From assembly GCA_041399065.1 (NCBI GenBank), contig JAWKTN010000009.1:186001-250000 (forward strand): DNA of 64,000 bases, in the 5' to 3' direction. The stretch comes from JAGQPD01 sp020426865 (GTDB taxonomy: Bacteria; Planctomycetota; Planctomycetia; Pirellulales; Pirellulaceae). Shown here one piece after another: positions 34,655 through 42,809 of this stretch. The translations under genes and the position numbers were made by a program. The notes under the pieces were generated by a model. It did no database searches and was not told the origin of the DNA. It was given only the letters and a program-made list of their open reading frames with translations. Position 1 is the stretch's first letter. Each line of letters begins with the position of its first letter.

Positions 34655-36025
34655 GTGTACAACCTCGTCAATCCTTTTGATCAATCCGTATTGGGTGAGA
34701 TCGCCTACCACCGTCCGAGCGAGATTCAGGAAAAGCTGGACGTGCTGGAGATCGCTCAACAGCAACTAAGTTCTCTCTCGCTCGGACAACGTCAACAATT
34801 GGTCCGCGAAGGGGTCACGCGCCTGGTCGCCCAGCGCGACCAGGTCGCCCGGGATATCTCGCTGCAAATGGGCAAGCCAATCGCGCAATCCCAACGCGAG
34901 GTCGACACGTTCGTCTCACGCGCCCAACGGGCCATCCTCGATGCCGAGACGGCATTGGCGGGAGACGAAATAGTCTTGAACGACGGTATTACCCGTCGTA
35001 TCGAGCATGCTCCGTTGGGTATCGTGTTCAATATCGGGGCCTGGAATTATCCATTGCTGATTCCTGTCAACGTGATCGTTCCGGCGCTATTGGCCGGCAA
35101 CACGGTACTGCTCAAGCACAGCGCCAAAACGCCTTGGACTGGTTCGGCGATTGCCTCCGCATTCGGGCAACTCCCCGAACTACCCAATCTGGTGTGCGAT
35201 TGTATTCTGGACCACGATGCAGCTTGTGCCCTGGTGACAGATGCGAGGATTGCTCATGTGGCATTCACGGGCAGTGTCCGCGGCGGACACCATATTTGCG
35301 AAGCCGCAGCGGCGCGGTTTATCGACGTGGGGTTGGAATTGGGTGGCAAGGATCCTGCCTATGTTGCTTGCGACGCCGATCTCGACTTTGCCGCCGAAAA
35401 CATTGTCGACGGCGCCTGCTACAATGCCGGTCAGTCCTGTTGCGCCATCGAACGCGTGTATGTCCACAAGGATGTCTACGACGCATTTCTGGAAAAGTGT
35501 TTGCCGTTCGTTCAGGCCTACAAGTTGGGCGATCCATTCGATTCATCGACGACATTGGGACCGTTGGCTCGGCGAGCGGGACTCAAGGAACTGAAAAACC
35601 ACGTCGATACGGCGATCGCCGACGGTGCCCGATTATTGGCAGGTGGTCATCCGGTGCCCGGTACGGCTGGGAACTTTTTCGAGCCGACGTTGCTCGCCGA
35701 CGTACCGCAAAGTACGCTCGTGATGCAAGAAGAATCGTTCGGCCCGTTGATTCCGGTCGCAGCGGTGCCAAGCGACGAAGAGGCCATCGCGCGAATGAAC
35801 GACAGTCGATATGGCCTTACCGCTTCGGTATGGACCCGCGATCGTGACCGCGCTATGTCGATGGCTCGCCAGCTTCAAGCAGGAACGATCTTCCAGAATC
35901 GTTGCGATTTCGTCGATCCCTCACAACCCTGGACGGGTTGGGGCGACAGCGGCCGCGGTTCGACCTTATCACGCTACGGCTTCTGGAATCTTACGCGACG
36001 CAAGAGTCTCCACCTACGAGGTTAA
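34655..36025 (+). CDS. NAD(P)-dependent aldehyde dehydrogenase
   Basis: A 456-residue aldehyde dehydrogenase that oxidises an aldehyde to the acid. The GTG start has GGAG about nine bases upstream. Catalytic features are NIGAWNYP (the Asn-containing block), LELGGKDPAYV with the general-base Glu, and NAGQSCCAIERVYV with the nucleophilic Cys. The C-terminal EESFGPLIPVAAV block is standard. The compact length and order are like succinate-semialdehyde-type enzymes (YneI-like), but substrate is not decided by sequence. It lies 21 bases after the lipoprotein gene. Confidence 0.93.
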   Translation: MYNLVNPFDQSVLGEIAYHRPSEIQEKLDVLEIAQQQLSSLSLGQRQQLVREGVTRLVAQRDQVARDISLQMGKPIAQSQREVDTFVSRAQRAILDAETALAGDEIVLNDGITRRIEHAPLGIVFNIGAWNYPLLIPVNVIVPALLAGNTVLLKHSAKTPWTGSAIASAFGQLPELPNLVCDCILDHDAACALVTDARIAHVAFTGSVRGGHHICEAAAARFIDVGLELGGKDPAYVACDADLDFAAENIVDGACYNAGQSCCAIERVYVHKDVYDAFLEKCLPFVQAYKLGDPFDSSTTLGPLARRAGLKELKNHVDTAIADGARLLAGGHPVPGTAGNFFEPTLLADVPQSTLVMQEESFGPLIPVAAVPSDEEAIARMNDSRYGLTASVWTRDRDRAMSMARQLQAGTIFQNRCDFVDPSQPWTGWGDSGRGSTLSRYGFWNLTRRKSLHLRG

Positions 36026-36077
36026 GGGAAACGACCATCACCAACGACCATCGCCCACACATCCGATCACCAGCGAT

Positions 36078-37760
36078 CTACTGCTTGACCGTCAGCCACA
36101 ACCGAGTTGTGCTAACCCCTAGCTTCGGCGGACCGAAGGCGAATCGTTCTGTGACTTCACCGTCTTCTTCCGCCAAGCCGCGGATGACGATCGGACCGCT
36201 AAACGGCTCACCATGGGCAGCCAGGCTAAGGACCACCTTCTCGGCTGTGTCTCCGTCGCTCGCCGAAACGGCTTCTTGGCAGTCGACCGAATCCGGTAAC
36301 CCCATCACACCGATCTTGATCTCGCCGATCCTGTGCTGGCCAACGGCGTGCCGCGCGACCTTTATCGTCAGCTCGGTCTCCTTTCCGGGTGACACAATAA
36401 CGCGTTCGTCGTCGACTGATAGTCGATAGTCGGGGATATCGGGACGGACGGTAAACCGGTAGATGTGCTGCGGGCTTCCAGCCCCATAGCGGTCGCGTAT
36501 GGTCAATCGATAGACGCCGTCCTCGGTTGGCGTATGGCGAATCACGACGTCGCTCGCCGCACCGGCCGATCCAGCTTCACTCACCACCTTCCCACTCGGT
36601 TCCGTTAACACCACCTCAGGTGCCAGCGGTGAATCGATTCCCGGCGACTCGACCAAGATCACAATCGGCTGTTCTTTGGCGACTGCCAAGGCAAAGCTGT
36701 CGATTTGTCGTGGCTCGGTCAAGCATCCGCAGTGACTGCCAGGTACCGGGCACGTAGTACCGGACACCGTGTCATAACGATCGAGGCGGACACGCAATCG
36801 CCCCGCAAACCCTGGCGCATGAACCAGGCCCAAACGGGAGGTCGGCGACAAACGAAAGTCGCTGTCGTTTTCCACTTCGCCACTTGTACTGGCCCCGCTG
36901 GCTCCCTGTGCGAAGGCAAGCAATCTCGTGCCGCCGGCAATGTTCCATCCTATCGGCGTGACAACGATCTCCCCGCTCCTCTCGACGGTTCCGCCATGCT
37001 GATCGTCATGCTCAGGATCTTGCACGATCGAAGGGGTCACATGCGAAATAAACGGACCGGTTGTGATCGTCAATCGATAAACATAGTCATCACCGCCATG
37101 GTAGCGGATGCTGGTGTTGGGGTTGGCCGCGAATGCGAACAGGCGAACGTAATAGGTGCCCGATTCGGTCACTTCGTAGACGACTCGCGGATCCAGCCCG
37201 ACGCAGTCGTGATTCTCCGCCAGTATGTTCCCCTCGCGCGAAACGATCTGCAGAATTGCGTCCATGGGTGATCCTAGCGCCGCATTCGCCTCCAGGGCCG
37301 CAATCAACACTTGACCGGCCTGACATTCGACGGCAAATGCGTCCGAATCGCCGTTCTTTTCCAGCAGGCCATTAACGGTGCTCGTTTGACGTTCAAGCTG
37401 TTGTGCTTGTTCCAGCGCATCGTTGGGTTCTTGCTCTGATACATCAGCAAGGTTGCCGATCAAGAACGGAACTCGTTCCGAAGCGCCTTCGTCGTTGTAC
37501 AGTCGAATCCACGCCCGGTCTTGGTTCAGATTTTGCGGAATCTGCAGTTTGAGTTTGCCTTTTTCTTCGAGCGTCCCCACGTGTACCCCTTCCATGTCGA
37601 CTTGCACCGGCCAAGGGAACTCGCCATGACAGGTCACTGTCACTTCCGTTCCTCGCTGACCTCCCGCAGGTTGCAGGAACGTCAGCTTGGGGGCGTCAGC
37701 CGCCGTGGGGATCGCTGCCGTTAGCAGGCCGAGTATCGCGAAGACCGAAGCGCGGACCAT
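36078..37760 (-). CDS. Exported protein with pre-peptidase C-terminal-like (PPC) domains
   Basis: A 560-residue exported protein starting MVRASVFAILGLLTAAIPTAADA, a signal peptide. An IPT/TIG-like segment follows (LTFLQPAGGQRGTEVTVTCHGEF), then PPC-type beta domains: EQEPNDALEQAQQL, DSDAFAVECQAGQVLIAALEA, and ESGTYYVRLFAF. A second, weaker PPC-like copy occurs around TEDGVYRLTIRDRYG. There is no peptidase domain, which is common in planctomycetes where such proteins accompany DUF1501 genes. It starts two bases after the DUF1501 stop and is the last gene of a three-gene operon. Confidence 0.83.
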   Translation of the reverse strand: MVRASVFAILGLLTAAIPTAADAPKLTFLQPAGGQRGTEVTVTCHGEFPWPVQVDMEGVHVGTLEEKGKLKLQIPQNLNQDRAWIRLYNDEGASERVPFLIGNLADVSEQEPNDALEQAQQLERQTSTVNGLLEKNGDSDAFAVECQAGQVLIAALEANAALGSPMDAILQIVSREGNILAENHDCVGLDPRVVYEVTESGTYYVRLFAFAANPNTSIRYHGGDDYVYRLTITTGPFISHVTPSIVQDPEHDDQHGGTVERSGEIVVTPIGWNIAGGTRLLAFAQGASGASTSGEVENDSDFRLSPTSRLGLVHAPGFAGRLRVRLDRYDTVSGTTCPVPGSHCGCLTEPRQIDSFALAVAKEQPIVILVESPGIDSPLAPEVVLTEPSGKVVSEAGSAGAASDVVIRHTPTEDGVYRLTIRDRYGAGSPQHIYRFTVRPDIPDYRLSVDDERVIVSPGKETELTIKVARHAVGQHRIGEIKIGVMGLPDSVDCQEAVSASDGDTAEKVVLSLAAHGEPFSGPIVIRGLAEEDGEVTERFAFGPPKLGVSTTRLWLTVKQ

Positions 37761-37762
37761 GG

Positions 37763-39100
37763 TTACCCCATCAATTCCGTGATCGGGTGCGGGTCACTCA
37801 CCAGATGCGTTGGTCGCCCAGTCGGGCTGTAAAGGATCTTGCTGGGGTTGATCCCCAGCTTCAAGTACACGCTAGAGACAAGGTTTTCCGGTGCGTAGAC
37901 GTTTTCAATCGCCGAATAGCCATGCGAGTCGGTGGCGCCGACAACTTGTCCGCGGGGCGTGCCGCAGCCTGCTACGAGGATCGACATGGCGCTGGACCAA
38001 TGATCGCGTCCGGGCGTATTGCGGTCGGCAAGTGTCGATATCTGTGGCGTTCGTCCGAATTCGCCCATCACCAGGACGAGTGTCGTATCAAGCAGACCAC
38101 GTTGGTCGAGATCGTCGATCAAGGCCGCAACGACGTGGTCGAATTCGCGTCCCTTCTTGCGGAACGCCGAAAAGATTTCCGAGTGGTGATCCCAACCGCC
38201 GTGGTTGATCGTCACGAACGGCACACCCGCTTCGACCAATCGTCGAGCCAGCAGGGCGCGCTGGCCAAACGAATTTCGTCCGTAGGCATCCCGCACATCG
38301 TCCGGTTCGTTCTCGATCGCGAAGGCCTTCTGAGCCGCGGGGGAGGTTACCAGCGACACCGCCTGCTGAAAATTGGCATCCAATCCCAGGACAGGATCTC
38401 CGGCGGCGTTCTCGTGATAGCGCGCCATGGTGTCTAATTCATGTCGTAGCTCGCGGCGGCTGAGCGACCTGGCATCTTCCAGCTTCGGCGGCAACGTAAC
38501 ATCGCGTACTCGAAACGAGTCGCTGTTGGGGTCGTCACCGACCACAAAGGGTGCGTGACGTGCCCCCAACAGGTTGGGGCCTCCCGAACGCGTCATCGAT
38601 GGCAATGAAAAATAGGGTGGCAAGCCATCACGTGCACCTCGCTCCGACGAGACAACGGACCCCATGCTCGGGTGAAAACTGACATACGCCCCACAGCTGA
38701 CCGGTATCCGTGTCGGCGCCCCGGTCATCATATAATGATTCCCCGCCCCATGGTTGTTTTGATCGTGTCGAACCGAACGCACGATCGTCACCTTGTCGCT
38801 AACCGCCGCAAGACGTTCCATGTTTTCCGAGAACAGCATCCCAGGTACCTTGGTCGGAATCGCTGGGAATTCACCGCGGATTTCGACGGGTGCCTCCGGT
38901 TTGGGATCAAACGTCTCAAAATGGCTCGGACCGCCATCCAACCAGATCAGGATGCAACTTGTCTGACCTAGTGGCGAATCGGCGGCACCGGCGGACCTCA
39001 ATCGCAAAGCGTTCACGAATCCGCCGCCGACCAGTGCCCCGAGCCCCAGCTTCAAGCAATCCCGTCGGCGAATTCCTTCGCAGTTTCGATGTACGGCCAT
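37763..39100 (-). CDS. DUF1501 family exported protein
   Basis: A 445-residue DUF1501 protein. The start has a Tat-type signal, RRRDCLKLGLGALVGGG. Family blocks are present: IWLDGGPSHFETFDPKPEAP, VRHDQNNHGAGNHYMMTG, and MGEFGRTPQISTLADRNTPGRDHW by pattern. It is flanked on the same strand by the DUF1549/DUF1553 gene 19 bases before and the PPC gene two bases after, so the three products are made together. The copy at 4727 belongs to the same family but is clearly divergent. Confidence 0.93.
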   Translation of the reverse strand: MAVHRNCEGIRRRDCLKLGLGALVGGGFVNALRLRSAGAADSPLGQTSCILIWLDGGPSHFETFDPKPEAPVEIRGEFPAIPTKVPGMLFSENMERLAAVSDKVTIVRSVRHDQNNHGAGNHYMMTGAPTRIPVSCGAYVSFHPSMGSVVSSERGARDGLPPYFSLPSMTRSGGPNLLGARHAPFVVGDDPNSDSFRVRDVTLPPKLEDARSLSRRELRHELDTMARYHENAAGDPVLGLDANFQQAVSLVTSPAAQKAFAIENEPDDVRDAYGRNSFGQRALLARRLVEAGVPFVTINHGGWDHHSEIFSAFRKKGREFDHVVAALIDDLDQRGLLDTTLVLVMGEFGRTPQISTLADRNTPGRDHWSSAMSILVAGCGTPRGQVVGATDSHGYSAIENVYAPENLVSSVYLKLGINPSKILYSPTGRPTHLVSDPHPITELMG

Positions 39101-39119
39101 TTCGCAGCCTCGCTTTCGT

Positions 39120-41351
39120 TCAATCGATGAACAAGAATTCGGGGGTATTGATCAGCGCCCAAAACAGATCTTCAACAGCCTTTCGCCTGTCTTCTGCGGA
39201 TGCGTCCAGATGGGCGATGGCCCTGGTTGTCTCCGTTTCCGTTGGAGGGCGACAGTATGTCACCAAATATGCTTGCCGGACAATATCCGCATTCGCCGCA
39301 TCGCTCGCAGCGATTCGTGCGGGACGCGCATTGTCTCGAACCAACTTGCGATTCAATTCGGGCGAATTCATCAAGTGCAACACTTGTGGCGTTGTCGAAT
39401 CGAACGATCGCTCGCACGGAGGGTCCTGATTAGCATCCGGCCGCCCGAAGGTGTCGAGAAACAGCGACGAGGAGCGATGCGTCCATACCTGTGTCGCTCG
39501 TGAGCCGGGAGGCATGGCGTCAAATTCCTCTTCCGTATCGAGAACGTCGTTTATGGCGTCGAGCAACACCTCTGCCCGTAATCGTTGACGATAATAGCGG
39601 GAGAAATTGCGAATGTCCGATTCATTGCGGTCGTTCGGAACGGAGCTCAACGCAAAGACATGCGACGTCATGATCGTGCGGATCAAATGCTTGATGTCGT
39701 AGTTGTGCCGTCGAAAATCTTCGGCCAAGAAATCAAGCAACGGCACGTTGACCGGTGGATTGGTCAGTCGCATGTCGTCAACCGGCTCGACCAACCCTTG
39801 CCCCATGATCTCCGCCCACACCCGATTGGCCATGACCTTGGCAAAGAACGGGTTCGTCGATTCGGTCATCCAATTCACAAGCGATTCACGAGGGTCCTCG
39901 TCAGCTCCAAACTCCTGTGGATCGCCATGCAGCGTACGGGGTGGAACAGTCTTTCCCGTGCGGCCATGCTTCAATTCGCCCGATTTCTTGGTAAAGATCA
40001 GTTCTTCGCCGCCCGATATTGGCGGTGAGAGACCTCCATGATGCCCCACACGAGCGAAGAACGCGGCGAACCCGAAAAAGTCGTCCTGGCTCCATACCTC
40101 AAACGGATGATGGTGACACTTGGCACACTCCAGGCGAACTCCCAGGAACAATTGGCTGACCGATGACGCAATCTCGACCGTGTCCGGACGATCGCGGAAA
40201 ATGACGGTCGCACCATTCTGCCAGGTGCTCCCCTGGGCCGTGATCAACTCGCGAGCAAACTGATCGTACGGCATGTTGCGTCGAAACGCGTCTCGCAGCC
40301 ACGAGTCGAGCATCCAAACGGCCTTCATGCCCACTCGATACGGGTTGGGACGCAACAAATCGGCCCACTTATTCGCCCAAAAATCGGCGTACTCTGGTTG
40401 CACAAGTAGATGGTCGATCAGACGGTCGCGTTTGTCGTCGCCCGAGTCCGCCAGAAAAGTCTGAGTTTCCTCCGGCGTTGGCAACCGCCCAATGGCCCGC
40501 AAGTAGGCGCGACGCACGAACGTGGCGTCCGCTGCCGCTGCCGATGGCAACATGCCAAGCAACTGTAACTTGTTCCATACCAACTCGTCGATGGCGTTCT
40601 TGCGAGGCAATTTGGCGTAGACATCGGCGGCCAGTTCGCCCGGCAAAGGAATCGTGACATCGCAGACAGCTATGTGGTTGCAATATCGCACCATCACTGC
40701 CGTCTCGCCAGGTACCGGACCTGCCTCGAGCACCCCGTCGTCCGTTACGGCGGCAATTGTCGAATCATTCGACCGAAAGGCCGCTGCGGATGTGACATCG
40801 CGTTGGCTGTCGTCGGAATACGTGGCGATGACTCGCAAAACAATCTGCTGCTCGGGCGCCAAGCTCTGTCGTGACGGTTCGACGCGTACCGATACCAACT
40901 TAGGTGCATCGTCAGGAGTGCGAGGCGCTCCTTGCCTGATCCACTCCGAGAGCAATCGATACGGATCGCTCCCCACGGCAAAACGGACGCCGCCGCCATG
41001 AGGTACTTCAGCGGTGGCCTTGAGCAGCATCAGGCTTTGTGTAGCCGACTGAGGGGAAATCCGACGGCCACGTGCCGCACGCGTGATCGCCTCGTAGTCG
41101 AATTCCGAATCGAATCCCAGCAACGATAGCGAGAACCCGTTTTGACCGCGGGATTTTCCATGGCATGGACCCGAATTGCACCCGTAGCGGGTCAACAGCG
41201 GTTGAATGTCCAACTCGAACGTGGGAGCCTCCGCCGCTGCCGTCGTACGGACCCAAAACGATGGATTGGCGCAAGTCGCAACGCCGACCATAAAACATAC
41301 GATCCATGCCCAATAGATGGGTGGGCGATACTGAGTCGCTCGGTCTAACAC
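39120..41351 (-). CDS. DUF1549/DUF1553 protein with BIG2-like domain
   Basis: A 743-residue exported protein, first gene of the minus-strand operon. A signal peptide (WIVCFMVGVATCA) precedes LDIQPLLTRYGCNSGPCHGK, where CNSGPCHG is a cytochrome-like but not canonical CxxCH spacing. An Ig-like BIG2 segment (VRVEPSRQSLAPEQQIVLRV, SNDSTIAAVTDDGVL) follows, then DUF1549 (RRAYLRAIGRLPTPEETQTFL, DFWANKWADLLRPNP, CAKCHHHPFEVW) and DUF1553 (VMANRVWAEIMGQGLVEP). It differs from the copy at 1802 in having BIG2 and no discoidin insert. Function unknown; a partner role with the DUF1501 protein is inferred from conserved pairing. Confidence 0.92.
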   Translation of the reverse strand: MLDRATQYRPPIYWAWIVCFMVGVATCANPSFWVRTTAAAEAPTFELDIQPLLTRYGCNSGPCHGKSRGQNGFSLSLLGFDSEFDYEAITRAARGRRISPQSATQSLMLLKATAEVPHGGGVRFAVGSDPYRLLSEWIRQGAPRTPDDAPKLVSVRVEPSRQSLAPEQQIVLRVIATYSDDSQRDVTSAAAFRSNDSTIAAVTDDGVLEAGPVPGETAVMVRYCNHIAVCDVTIPLPGELAADVYAKLPRKNAIDELVWNKLQLLGMLPSAAAADATFVRRAYLRAIGRLPTPEETQTFLADSGDDKRDRLIDHLLVQPEYADFWANKWADLLRPNPYRVGMKAVWMLDSWLRDAFRRNMPYDQFARELITAQGSTWQNGATVIFRDRPDTVEIASSVSQLFLGVRLECAKCHHHPFEVWSQDDFFGFAAFFARVGHHGGLSPPISGGEELIFTKKSGELKHGRTGKTVPPRTLHGDPQEFGADEDPRESLVNWMTESTNPFFAKVMANRVWAEIMGQGLVEPVDDMRLTNPPVNVPLLDFLAEDFRRHNYDIKHLIRTIMTSHVFALSSVPNDRNESDIRNFSRYYRQRLRAEVLLDAINDVLDTEEEFDAMPPGSRATQVWTHRSSSLFLDTFGRPDANQDPPCERSFDSTTPQVLHLMNSPELNRKLVRDNARPARIAASDAANADIVRQAYLVTYCRPPTETETTRAIAHLDASAEDRRKAVEDLFWALINTPEFLFID

Positions 41352-41600
41352 GGCATTTTCGCAGGTAGGTTGGAGGGCCGGGACCCTGGGGCTGGAAAGG
41401 CGAACATGGCAGGTAGCACTCCCCCTCTGTTATGCCCGCTCAACCGGCAAAAATCAAGGCTAGTAGGCGAAGGATCGGGGGTTTTCGTGGTTAACGCTTG
41501 GCAGGTGAGAACTTGGAGAAGTTCTGCCACTCCCATCGTGTAAATCTGGTATCCTTGGGTTTTATGCAACTCGGTTCAGGTGGTTGATTTTTTTGCGGGG

Positions 41601-41622
41601 ACGGCTGGGACAGCCGTGTAAC
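41601..41622 (+). repeat. Dispersed palindromic element, copy B
   Basis: ACGGCTG (41601-41607), GGA, CAGCCGT (41611-41617) and GTAAC. It ends 23 bases before the start codon of the M50 protease gene, so it probably forms a hairpin in the 5' leader if the promoter is upstream. See copies A (19591) and C (61463). Confidence 0.85.
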
Positions 41623-41645
41623 TATGGAAGGACGTTCTATCTCGT

Positions 41646-42608
41646 ATGTCGCAAGCTGACGAACCTATCATGGCGGAACCCGTTCCGCCGCCTTCTCAGC
41701 ATCGAGTCCTCACGGCCGAGGAGCTGTATACCCCACGGCGACGCCGTGTCGGTTTGCCGGTGATGCTGTTCCTGATCACGTGTGTATCGACGTTCCTGGC
41801 GGGTGTCACCGATTGGATGACCATGGAGTATCTGATGCAGCCGCTGCTGTGGCGCCGCGCGGTACTCACCAATTGGCCGCAAGGTTTGATCTACATGGTC
41901 GCCGTCTTGAGTATTCTCATGACCCACGAAATGGGACATTTCATCGCCACTTTGCGACACCGGATTCCAGCCAGTCTGCCGTTCTTTATCCCCTTCCCGT
42001 TGTCTCCGATCGGAACAATGGGTGCCGTGATCGGAATGGCCGGCTTTAAGGCCGATCGTAAACAGGTGTTCGATATCGGCGTTGCCGGACCCATCGCCGG
42101 GTTGGTCGTGGCAATACCCATTCTGTTTTTCGGAATTCGTGCGTTGCCCGTACCTGCCAGCAACCACGGGCCCTACCTGCTCGATTGCCCAATGATCGTC
42201 CGCTTGATGTTCACGATCGCTCGCCCCGAATACGTCGGCACCACCAAAATTGCTATTGGTAATGTGAATCCACTGTTCATGGCCGGGTGGGTTGGGCTAC
42301 TGATCACCGGCCTGAATATGCTGCCCGTCAGCCAACTCGATGGCGGCCACGTTATCTATGCACTGTTTCTCAAACGGGGACACGTGATCGCACGTGGATT
42401 TCTGATGGTTGCCATCGCGTACGTCGTGTTCGCCCGTGTTCAAATCTGGATTGTCATGCTGATCCTCGTCACCCTCATGGGGACCGATCACCCGCCAACT
42501 CGTAATGACAATATTCCGCTCGGCCCCGTCCGCACTTTAATTGCCTGGCTCTCTCTGCTGATCCCCGTGCTCTGCTTCCCACCCCAAGGACTGATCGTGA
42601 AAATGTGA
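41646..42608 (+). CDS. Site-2-type (M50) membrane metalloprotease
   Basis: A 320-residue integral membrane protease. Zinc ligands are supplied by HEMGH (about residues 97-101) and by the LNMLPVSQLDGGH motif in a later membrane segment, both intact. Several other hydrophobic helices surround them (VMLFLITCVSTFLAGV near the N-terminus; FLMVAIAYVVFARVQIWIVMLILVTL after the motif). Such enzymes cleave membrane proteins within the bilayer, often in signalling. There is no PDZ domain, so it is the short, non-RseP type. The predicted substrate is unknown; no anti-sigma gene is adjacent. The start is ATG 41646, with a purine-rich GGAAGGA region 15 bases upstream. Confidence 0.9.
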   Translation: MSQADEPIMAEPVPPPSQHRVLTAEELYTPRRRRVGLPVMLFLITCVSTFLAGVTDWMTMEYLMQPLLWRRAVLTNWPQGLIYMVAVLSILMTHEMGHFIATLRHRIPASLPFFIPFPLSPIGTMGAVIGMAGFKADRKQVFDIGVAGPIAGLVVAIPILFFGIRALPVPASNHGPYLLDCPMIVRLMFTIARPEYVGTTKIAIGNVNPLFMAGWVGLLITGLNMLPVSQLDGGHVIYALFLKRGHVIARGFLMVAIAYVVFARVQIWIVMLILVTLMGTDHPPTRNDNIPLGPVRTLIAWLSLLIPVLCFPPQGLIVKM

Positions 42609-42741
42609 TGGGGGATGTGGGAGGAGGGCGAGGGATTGGCAGGAAAATGGGGGCAGGAAAATGGGAAGAGGGATTGGCAGGAAGATGGGAAGGTGGGAGA
42701 TTGATGCGGATGATGGGAAGATGGAGGGGCAGGGAATAAAA
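42609..42741 (+). repeat. Purine-rich imperfect direct repeats
   Basis: Repeats of the type GGCAGGAAAATGGG and GGCAGGAAGATGGGAAG fill this gap after the protease stop; nearly every base is G or A on the plus strand. It ends next to a strong hairpin. No gene is seen. Confidence 0.7.
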
Positions 42742-42771
42742 AACGCGATGCAGATGTTACTGCATCGCGTT
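42742..42771 (-). terminator. Intrinsic terminator of the double PEP-CTERM gene
   Basis: AACGCGATGCAG (42742-42753) pairs perfectly with CTGCATCGCGTT (42760-42771) around a six-base loop. Read on the minus strand the stem is followed at once by a T run (TTTTTTATT), so this is a strong rho-independent terminator 39 bases after the stop at 42810. Confidence 0.88.
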
Positions 42772-42809
42772 GGTGGTTTTATCTTTGAAATGATGCCGCG
42801 GGATTTCTG

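Noticed and set aside
42609..42741. Possible CRISPR-like repeats in the purine-rich tract
   Set aside because: Units are unequal, spacers are not distinct and no cas gene is near; it is simple low-complexity sequence.
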